A DNA stretch of 64,000 nt, from contig JADNRZ010000016.1 of the NCBI GenBank assembly GCA_015501605.1, forward strand, positions 1,054,001-1,118,000. The letters are read 5' to 3'. This document shows positions 53,626 to 64,000 of this stretch, in pieces; positions within the stretch are counted from its first letter, which is position 1; the number at the start of each line of letters is the position of its first letter. The stretch is from Panaeolus papilionaceus. Lineage: Eukaryota > Basidiomycota > Agaricomycetes > Agaricales. The translations under genes and the position numbers were made by a program. The notes under the pieces were generated by a model. It saw only the letters and a program-made list of their open reading frames with translations. It was not told where the DNA came from and did no database searches.

Positions 53626-55859
53626 TCAAACACTGACACCGACACTAACAGAAACACTCGCGCTATCTTTCTCCTTTGTGCTGCTGTCCTCCTCACTGAC
53701 AGACCTGTTATCACCTTGGCTTTCTTTCATGACCGCCTGCTCTTCAATCGTCCTTCTCGGGCCTTCAAACCAATATCTGCCGCCATAGACTGGTAGGAAG
53801 TACCAGAGAGAAGCAAGCGTCATCACGCCCCCAAATACCACTACACTGTAGTTCATTTCTTGAACTGATGTGTGTGGAGATGTTGGGAAGAGGAATACGA
53901 TGCCCATGAAAACCATGAATGCTACCGCCGCAGACGCGACAGGAAGGCTCTGCGAAATGTACATCTTAGGGTCAGCTCTGGGTGACATCTGGTAAATCAC
54001 GCACCCAAACTCCAAGGTTAAAAGGACCTGGCTTGAATCCATCTTTCCCCCCGCAGACAAATCTCGCGACAATAGGAACCGAATATGCAAAGTAAGACGC
54101 CGTAACCGGAATTGTGAAGACGGAGTCAATCGCTTTGTCGCTCGCAAACGCCAACAACCCCAACAAAATCGACAGAATGGCGCCGAACCAGACCGTGTTC
54201 ACTGGCGTTTGCGTGTGCTTGTTCATGCGGTAGAGTAGCTTTGAGAACGGTAACGCGCCATCGCGGCTGAATGCAAAAGTTTGACGTGACGCCGCCAATA
54301 GTAGGCTGCTGCCTATCATGTACTGAACGAGAACTACGACGCCCCATATGGCGAGAGTCGGGCGCCTACCGAAGCTGTTGAAGAAGATAGTCGCCATTGG
54401 TTGTTCGCTTTCGACCAACGACGCAAGGTCAGTGCCCATGCAGAAAGCCAAGGACATGTTTATAGCTGAGTATCAAACCCTTAATCATCGACTTCGCATC
54501 ACACCCACAGAGAAGGTACGTACCCCATCCAAGAATTCCACCCAAACCTACTGCACAAACGATACCCCAAGGAACGGCAGTCTTAGCATTGGATGCTTCC
54601 TCGCTGATATGCACGCTCGAATCAAATGCGCCTTGAGATTTAGGTCAGGTTCAACACAGGAGTCTGGATTAATCAATTCTCTGCCTGCGACATACCGATC
54701 GTCCATAAAGGGGCCAAAAAGCTCAGAATAAAAGCATATCCGTCACTCCATCCGTTTGCTGCGCATACCAATGTTAGCGTTCACGGGGTTCGAATTATAC
54801 CGCTAGGAATAGGGGTGGGCGTACTGTTATAGAACGTCCCCAGTGCGAATCGAGCAGTGTTGATGTTTTCTTTTGGTGTGGCAATAGGAAGCGCGACTAT
54901 GATTGCCAAACATAGTCTTATCAGCCAATTCAAACCCGTCAGACATGGTAAGAAAGGGAGATAGAGCGAGAGAACTGCCAGACGCACAATACATTCAAGA
55001 TAACATACACAGTTTGCAGCCTAGCCAGGACGACTGTTCCCAATGAGCAGATCACGGCGTGAGTTAACACAATCGCTACATATGCGCCGCTAAGCATGAT
55101 AAATATTTAAGCTTTATTGATTGTAATTGAGAGGGAATAGAAGTCGAGGACTTACTATAGCTGAGAACTGGTGGGATGAAACGTCCCTCCTGTGCCTATT
55201 GTCGCAGCTGCCATGATTTGCCTTGCACATCCCCAGTCTACTGATGCAAGACCAGCAACTGACCCGATAGTGTTTGCGTATCCAACGAGCCAGCATAAGA
55301 AATTGCGATACCGAGGTGAAGAGAACTGATAGGTCCAGAAATACAGCTTGAGATGGTAGATGAGAATTTAAAAATCAATTCTCCAATGGCAGAGGAATAA
55401 TGGGACTACCCACCCCTCCTGAGGTCGGTGCAGCCGATGCTAGCTCTCCCATCGCCATTCCAACGAAGAGTATGAAAATGCTGGCAACGAGCCACTAGAC
55501 GCCCATAAAAGGGGTTATATCATGATTATGTATGTTGGTGGTTAATCATTGCTTAGCTCTAACGCCTCGACCAAGTGATGAAAATCTATAACGTACACCC
55601 CACACCATAGCTGGACCACCTCCATTAGGTATAGAGTTGAAAAGCACGCTTGCGATGGATGGTAGGAGTCCAATGATCGAGAATGCAATCCCGAAGACCT
55701 GTTACATCGTGATGTTCAATGCTTGATAGCATAGAAACTGCTATAGTTATATGGGCTCACTTCGAGGGGTGTGAAAGCACGCTTGAATTCTTGCTTGTAC
55801 CCGAGAGTCGCAAGTAGGGCCTCATCCTGCTTTCGAGTCTCCTCTGAGCGCTCAGTCAT
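53626..55859 (-). CDS. APC-superfamily permease 2 (paralog of permease 1)
   Basis: ATG at 55859 (MTERSEETRKQDEALLATLG). Exon order and motifs parallel permease 1: LGYKQEFKRAFTPLE, FGIAFSIIGLLPSIASVLFN, MAMGELASAAPTSGG, MGTDLASLVESEQPMATIFF, ASRQTFAFSRDGALPFSKLL, PFNLGVWV, MNYSVVVFGGVM. The tail ends in VSVSVSVGVSV. Reading is coherent in the exons I followed. A 330-bp inverted copy of its 5' end lies at about 56869-57200. The two genes are a tandem duplication with divergence mainly in the termini. Confidence 0.83.
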
Positions 55860-56039
55860 TCTTGTAGTCTCGATGGTATGGCAATCCTGTAGGAGATGCT
55901 CCAAGCTCTAGGTCCCTTAAGATATCGAATTTATGCTTTTCAAATTTGATTCCTCGCAGTGCAAAGGGGGCAACTATAATTATATTGCTCCCACAAGAAC
56001 ACTGTCAGATAGGTATTATAAGGTTGACATGGTGGGCTA

Positions 56040-56714
56040 TTCTAAGACAGCGAGGGACTCCCTAGGACTTCTCTCTGATACCATGTCTTGAGAGGAGAGT
56101 GTAGATTACCTTGGAAGCCAGGGAAGTTCAAACACTGCCGCAACCCCAACTCTCAATACTGATATTAACCCCCAGGTACTCAAGAGGAGGGAACAGGGGC
56201 TCTCCCCTTTAGAGAGACGGGTACGATATATTCCAGCTTTTGGTTCCCTTCCTTATTCAAATTTGCTCAAGTGATCCCAGGGATCGTCATGGTGGGTACG
56301 ATGCCCATGTTTTTCAAGATTCCGATCACGCAGACGCTGGTCGGCCACATCGCTTCGGGGACATACCCCCTTGAAGAAACAGAGGTGTCATATTGTTATC
56401 CTCCCACTCCTCGCCCCGAGCTGCGCCGCAGCGAAGGGATGAAGCCTTTGGATAATAGGCTTCAGGTGCTGAAATGCTATGAGGCCTTTAAGCCCATCAT
56501 AGGTATATAGCTCACACATCGTTGTGGTGGTGGCAACGAGGCCCTTGTTCCTACTTACCTACCTTGTACCAGTGCCCAGACTCCCGTTTCTATGTAATCT
56601 TTTTTGCAATTTTGTGTATGTCCCAAATTTTTTATCTGTCCAATATATTTTGCTATGTCTCCTATCTTCTCTATGCTATTTTGATAACATTTCCATCCAA
56701 TAAATAAATTACAG
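56040..56714 (-). mobile_element. Possible LTR-element remnant with tRNA-Met-type primer site
   Basis: On the minus strand, TGGTATCAGAGAG (56075-56087) follows sequence ending ...AAGACA. TGGTATCAGAG is the standard initiator-tRNA-Met primer-binding sequence of many LTR elements. The LTR would lie to the right (56087 to about 56714), but no second LTR or coding sequence is found. Limits are tentative. Confidence 0.35.
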
Positions 56715-56868
56715 TCCTGTGTGAGTGGGAACCGCTACCAGCATGAATCAGCAGGCAAGTCATGAAGTGTTGCAGCGTCGCTTGGGCTTCACCAAATCTG
56801 AAATACATGAATCCCATGTCTTGAGAAACATGCAGCTTGGAGCATCTTCTATATGGCTACCATACCAT

Positions 56869-57200
56869 CGAGACTACATAAATGACAGAGCGGTCAGAAT
56901 AGACTCGAAAACAAGATGAGGCGCTACTTGCGAGTTGCAACTCTAGGGTACAAGCAAGAATTCACGCGTGCTTTCCCGTCCCTTGAGGTGAGCCCATATC
57001 CCTATAGCCATTTCTGTGCTATCAAGCATTGAACCCTACGATCCAACGGGTCTTTGGAATTGCGTTCTCAATTATCGGACTTCTACCATCCATCACAAGC
57101 GTACTTTTTAACTCCATACCTAATGGAGGTGGTCCAGCCATGGTGTAGGGGTGTACGTTAGAGATTTCCATCGTTTGGTCGAGGCATTATGGCTGAGCGG
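56869..57200 (+). pseudogene. Inverted partial copy of the permease 2 5' end
   Basis: The plus-strand sequence is homologous to the start of permease 2: TLGYKQEFTRAFPSLE, an intron with the same CATTTCTGTGCTATCAAGCATTGA tail as the parent, then FGIAFSIIGLLPSITSVLFN and PNGGGPAMV followed by a TAG in place of the Trp codon. It stops after the second exon. It is a non-functional fragment in opposite orientation to its parent, about 1 kb away. Confidence 0.85.
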
Positions 57201-57564
57201 TGATCAAACCTCATATAACTCCTTTCATGGGCGTCTAGTGACACGTTGCTAGCATTTTCATACTCTTAGTGTTTCATTGTGTTCTAGGACAGGTCCAACC
57301 TCGGAAATGCTCTGACGAAGTCGATGAGGAGGTATCCGACTATGATTCGGTTTATAGAAATAGAAAATAAGATGATCTTGAATCTAGAGGTAGCTACGTG
57401 CAGAAGGATAATGAAAAGAAGGGTAACGGGAGTCTGAATAAAAGCGGGGACGGGGAGAGTGGAATAAAAATCTACTTTTACAGCGTTTACAAAGGAGGAG
57501 TCAACTTCCGACATGGCTACCACGCTTGGGGGTATGCGCAACGAAACGTCCAAGTGAGGACCGC

Positions 57565-60039
<2,475 letters not shown>

Positions 60040-60792
60040 GTTTAAATCCCCTTTTTTAAGCTAAATATTGTTGCAATCTTGTTACTGACTTTTTAGTGAG
60101 ATTCGAAAGGAAACTTACAGTTTGAGACTGAAAAAATGAAATCAAAGAGTGACTCGTTCATCTTTCTCCGATTTAACCGATCTCTCTATTCCCGTTCATC
60201 TTCACGTGCGCCTTTTTAGTCTATGGCTAATTATTGCACCGACACACGTTGCAATACATTATTCGTCAATTAGATCCCATTAACTCACCGATTAACTTCC
60301 AGTAGAGTACCCATCACTCTAGTATTTTCTGAATACCCGCAAAGATCGATACTTCGTCTATGAAACTACAACAACCTCTTTCCCCTCTCCGACCGGTCCC
60401 ATTAATAGTAATTTCGTACTTGTCGGTATCTTTAACTCATATAGCAAGAGCAATCAACCTTTCATTATCAGAAGTCGGTGAAGCTTTCGAGAGAAGTTAC
60501 TTTATTTCCTCATTTTTGCCGTTCTTCTCCACCAGAGTCACATGTGCGGTGTCATCAGACCGAGCAGCGTTAATATCCTAAGAACGTTGTTGGACGTATG
60601 AACAATGCGGGATGTCAGTCTACACATCTCGCAAGGTTGTTCTTATCATCCAGGCTTAAGAGGACCGACCTGATGTATTACATAATCGAATTGATGTAAA
60701 TCACGTGTATCAATTGAGCCCTGTCCTGAATGGTGAACCTGAACGCGTTCAACCTTGCTCTTGACCGTTTGAAAAAAACATTTCTACTTATC
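60040..60792. other. Divergent promoter region between DAHP synthase and PIH1-domain genes
   Basis: About 750 bp without coding features. It contains TGACTC-type sites in both orientations (60150-60155 and 60535-60540). Confidence 0.5.
60148..60156 (-). promoter_or_regulatory. Candidate GCN4/CPC1-type site in the DAHP synthase promoter
   Basis: AGTGACTCG contains TGACTC, the core recognised by the fungal general amino-acid-control activator. Aromatic biosynthesis genes are known targets in yeast and Neurospora/Aspergillus. Position (about 111 bp upstream of the ATG) fits, but a six-base match is weak evidence. Confidence 0.4.
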
Positions 60793-62364
60793 ATGGCCGC
60801 TCATGTCCGCATCGAATTATCACCAAAACCAGGTTTCTGTATTAAATCATCAACATTAACACCAGGTCTTCTATTACCAGACTCGGAACAGAAGAACAAG
60901 AAGGATCAGAACACCAATGTTCTCGAACCAGCCCCTCAGCCGACACCTATTCCACAGGGGATGAAGGTCTTTGTTAATATCGCCTGGGATCCTAAAGTAC
61001 CACCGCCACCAGAAGGGAGCGAAGAGGCAATACAGCGCGCAATGAAGGGAGAAGATGGCGAGTGGGATCAAACTACCACTGGGCAGCTGAAAGGCTGGTA
61101 TGTTCCCGTCATTGTGAGTAATGGCAAAATCGATGCCGATAAAAGTCTGTTTTTGGCCCCGTGAACGATTTATTTCCGCTTTACTGAATGATTTTTCTGT
61201 TTTGATCAAGTTTAGCTGGAAAGCCTTCTCTAGTTTTTGATTGCGTGTACAATTCCACAATCAAGTCAAGAACTTTGCGTGATCCGGAATTCAAGATATT
61301 CCTAGTAGGTTAGTCCATTATCAGCAACACTTCCATAAATATAACCAGTCTTGCTTAATGAATGCCTCTTTAGAACTTGCCCTTCAGCGAATAGAGGCGC
61401 AAAGCGGATTAGGTCTTTCGCGCAGTATCAGCACACCCAATATCTTGAGCAAAGGCAAGCTAGCACCTCGCTCAGTCCTCATTCCAAAGGCAATCTTCCC
61501 CGAAACTGCCTCAGAGTCGAGCCACAATCAGAAAGGAAAGCAGAAGGAGGTTTCTGTAGCTGGTATCACCGCGATACCAACCCCGCAAAGCGCGAATGGC
61601 ACAAAAAAACCCCTCATTGAGGTAATTCCAGAACGTTCTCCAGGAGGCACCCCATCTTCCGTCGGTCCGGACAAGGGTAAAGATAAGGAGAAGGACACGA
61701 CACTGCCAAAGCTACGAGGTATATTGAAAAAGGGATCGTCAACGCCTTCGACGGTGCAACCTAATGTTGCTTCACCTTCTTCGACTCCTACGAACCTACC
61801 GCCACAGCCTGATGACCCGGACATGCCTCTAGATTGGACATGGGTCAAGGAAGATGAAAGTGGGAAATTGAGGATTGACATTTCTGTGCCTGGTCTTGTT
61901 AGTTCACTTCATCAACCTTCTTGTTACTCACGTTCTCATGGAACCTCAACTCATGTCTATATTTTTACCAGTCGCCGAATCTTGTCCAAACCTCCACGCT
62001 AGATATCTCACCTAGATCCATCAAACTCATGATTCCGGGTCGTAGAGAGCTCATAGTCGATCTGGCAATTTCTGATGCAGAGATCACTGCCAGAATTGCA
62101 AACGCATATCGAGCCGCAATATCGAAATGTGCGTCCTCTTCCACACTTCGTGATGTTCTTTTCACATACTTAGTATATTTCCATAATCCTTGGGCGGATA
62201 TCCCCGACTCCCAAACGACAGCTGCCGATTCACCGATTTTGATACAACAGAAAACGGATGAAACAAAACGTACGTTGCTTCTCAAGAGGCAGCGCTTTTT
62301 CGATGTGGATGCTGCAGATGCGGAATGGAGGATTAACAGTGGGATCGTGCGCCTTTGGGTGTGA
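60793..62364 (+). CDS. PIH1-domain protein (R2TP complex-type)
   Basis: Exons 60793-61144, 61216-61308, 61374-61897 and 61972-62364, 1362 nt, 453 residues. MAAHVRIELSPKPGFCIKSS is chosen over an in-frame ATG at 60730 because the family typically starts just before this block. PIH1 domain: VFVNIAWDPKVPPPP, GKPSLVFDCVYNSTI, RDPEFKIFLVELALQRIEAQ. The middle is disordered (Lys/Ser/Pro-rich). The C-terminal CS-like beta domain contains LRIDISVPGLV, SPRSIKLMIPGRRELIVDL and ends INSGIVRLWV. PIH1 proteins link Hsp90 and RuvB-like ATPases in assembly of snoRNPs and PIKK kinases. Divergent to DAHP synthase. Confidence 0.85.
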
Positions 62365-63632
62365 TTGAAAGAATTGTAGTTATTACAATAAGTGCATTTA
62401 AGTGCAATGAAATGAACTTATTCTCCATTTGTCCACTCCAGAGTGAATGCACGCAAATGGGGGTACCGGGCGCTTAGCCGCTTACAGGCCACGAGGCTCC
62501 CATCGTTTTTCGGACTCATCTTGACTCACAGCATATACCAGACCCAGTCTGCCAGGAATTTGGCTATGGGAATTGTTGCATATCAGTAAATACACGCCTC
62601 CTCTCTTATGTTGCCCAGAAGGGGATACATCTATCATTTAGGATTTATGGAGTCTTCATTCCGCCGGGGTCTCCCTCTTGTGACCAGGGCTTGACAGGTG
62701 GATGTAAAACCATTTAAAAACCTATACGTGATACCATTGACAACTTTGCATCAAACTCACTTAAATAGATAGCTACCGGGTACGTAGTATGAGGACACAG
62801 GATTAAAATTGGGACAAATACGGTTACTATGCAGTATGTTTCTCGTTGGGCATCGCTCCTTACCCTGGAGTCACACACTGCCTACCTACATTGTTCTTCA
62901 CTCTCGCAGGGTGGCCGGGCTTGAGATACGGTAAGAAAGGTGTCTTTCATCCTTCCTATCTAACAGCCGAGTGTATGTGTTTTTTCAATCAAGAAATGGG
63001 AGAAAAAATTGATGCGAAACTATATGCATTGTGATCAATGCACTGGACTTCGATACTTCAGTTAAGTGTTTCCGCATTATTGAGGACATATCTCAACATT
63101 AATGCAGGGATATAATGCTGTGTTTTTGAAAGGTTCAGATCAGGTTTTGGGCAAGCAAGGGTGACACCCCCACAGGGAATCAAGAGATACGAAAAGGGGC
63201 TGATGTTCCGTGGACCCTTCTGGTATAACCTGTCTCTGAATAAGTACACAGACATTCACAGCATTCTCATCTTCACGAACTACCGAGGACACCTATAGTA
63301 GCTATATACATAGATACCCACCAAATTATATTTGCAGTCTATAAATTGCGAGAATTTGAGCACGAAATTCACCAAAGTTCAAGCCGATGAGAGTGGCACA
63401 CGTGCCGAAAACCGACTCGGTGATAGAAATACTACGAATAATAATAACCAATCGACGAGCACGTCTGCATAACATCACAGCGAGAACAAAAATAGAAAAA
63501 ACAAGGAAACTATGCTACAAGTTACAAATACAGGGAGAGAATATTCCATTCATGAGCCTTTCAGGAAAAAACGGAGCTAAAGTTTAATAATTTACGTAAA
63601 AAATGGTGTTCATACGGAGTGATAGTAGTCAG
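62365..63632. other. Intergenic region
   Basis: No coding feature, RNA gene or repeat is supported. Confidence 0.4.
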
Positions 63633-64000
63633 TCAAGAGAATGCAGGGTAAATGGGGCCCATCGATAGTCGAATCAATGCCATTTCGTCCAAAGCATGTC
63701 TCTTCGGCGGAGATACCGTTTTGAGGAACTCCAAGGGGGCGAGTCTGTATCCATTTGTATGAGTCGAATCAGGGGTTGCACTGTCATCGCGAGAAATCGT
63801 TGGGATTTGACTCTCCGGCGGGGACTGCAAATTGGAGGAAATGAAGGAACGCAGCATGAGCAATTCAATCCCACAAAGTGGCAAGCCGCAGCAGCTATGT
63901 CATGTGTACTCACCTCGAGCTCCCTTTGAATTGTCGGCTCATGCGACCAGCTGGCGCTATGCAATGCTGCCGCTGCTTGTTGTTCCCGCAGATGTGCGGC
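63633..64000 (-). CDS. 3' end of a gene of unknown function (partial)
   Basis: Two exons: 63914-64000 (running off the window, AAHLREQQAAAALHSASWSH) and 63633-63824 (SPPESQIPTISRDDSATPDS ... MALIRLSMGPIYPAFS, stop). The splice sites GAG/GTGAGT and TTGCAG are consensus. The visible part is hydrophilic and Ser/Pro/Ala-rich. No family recognised. Confidence 0.5.

Overview
The window is nuclear DNA of a filamentous basidiomycete, most likely an Agaricomycete. Short (about 50-75 bp) GT-AG introns interrupt nearly every gene on both strands. The repeats are chromodomain-bearing Ty3/gypsy LTR retrotransposons, and several families present (TKL kinase with C1 domain, APC choline/GABA-type permeases, a small HPD-like LLRFNPDKF protein) are typical of mushroom genomes. 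The species cannot be determined from the sequence alone. No rRNA, tRNA or CRISPR was recognised.

Left part (1-22.3 kb). A two-gene unit, a multi-pass membrane protein (minus) beside an acyl-CoA thioesterase (plus), occurs twice in direct orientation, at about 1-4.1 kb and 18.3-22.2 kb. The copies have decayed in a complementary way: the left copy keeps the membrane gene and has a doubly truncated thioesterase, the right copy the reverse. Between them lie a broken third member of the membrane family and two paralogous chymotrypsin-like peptidase genes. The second peptidase gene is split by an 8.4-kb gypsy element (8063-16429) with a 5-bp target duplication. That element carries a nested solo LTR inside pol and an extra CCHC-knuckle ORF downstream of integrase.

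Middle part (22.3-41.2 kb). An intact LRR-type F-box-like gene lies in a strongly CpG-poor block, followed by G-rich and palindrome-centred minisatellites, a solo LTR and a TRK potassium transporter gene on the minus strand. TRK is split by a second gypsy element (29043-35300) with identical LTRs, and its 3' end is lost at the solo LTR. One of its introns coincides with a 131-bp inverted-repeat element, suggesting an introner. A decayed mitochondrial citrate-carrier gene follows, then a small HPD-like gene, an unknown gene, and a spaced array of 22-bp quasi-palindromes (40.4-41.2 kb).

Right part (41-64 kb). This part is mostly ordinary gene space: a TKL kinase with C-terminal C1 domain, two tandem small paralogs of unknown function, a 457-aa unknown protein, a BolA-like protein, two tandem APC permeases plus an inverted fragment of one of them, DAHP synthase (with an apparent 4-nt microexon and a 650-bp intron), a PIH1-domain protein divergent from it, and the 3' end of an unknown gene at the right border.

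Cross-cutting points. Both gypsy elements appear to be self-primed in the Tf1/sushi manner: the bases directly after, or within two bases of, the 5' LTR are complementary to a site about 33 nt downstream of the LTR TATA box. Several otherwise well-conserved genes carry single-base losses at C runs, so homopolymer errors in the assembly must be excluded before calling them pseudogenes.
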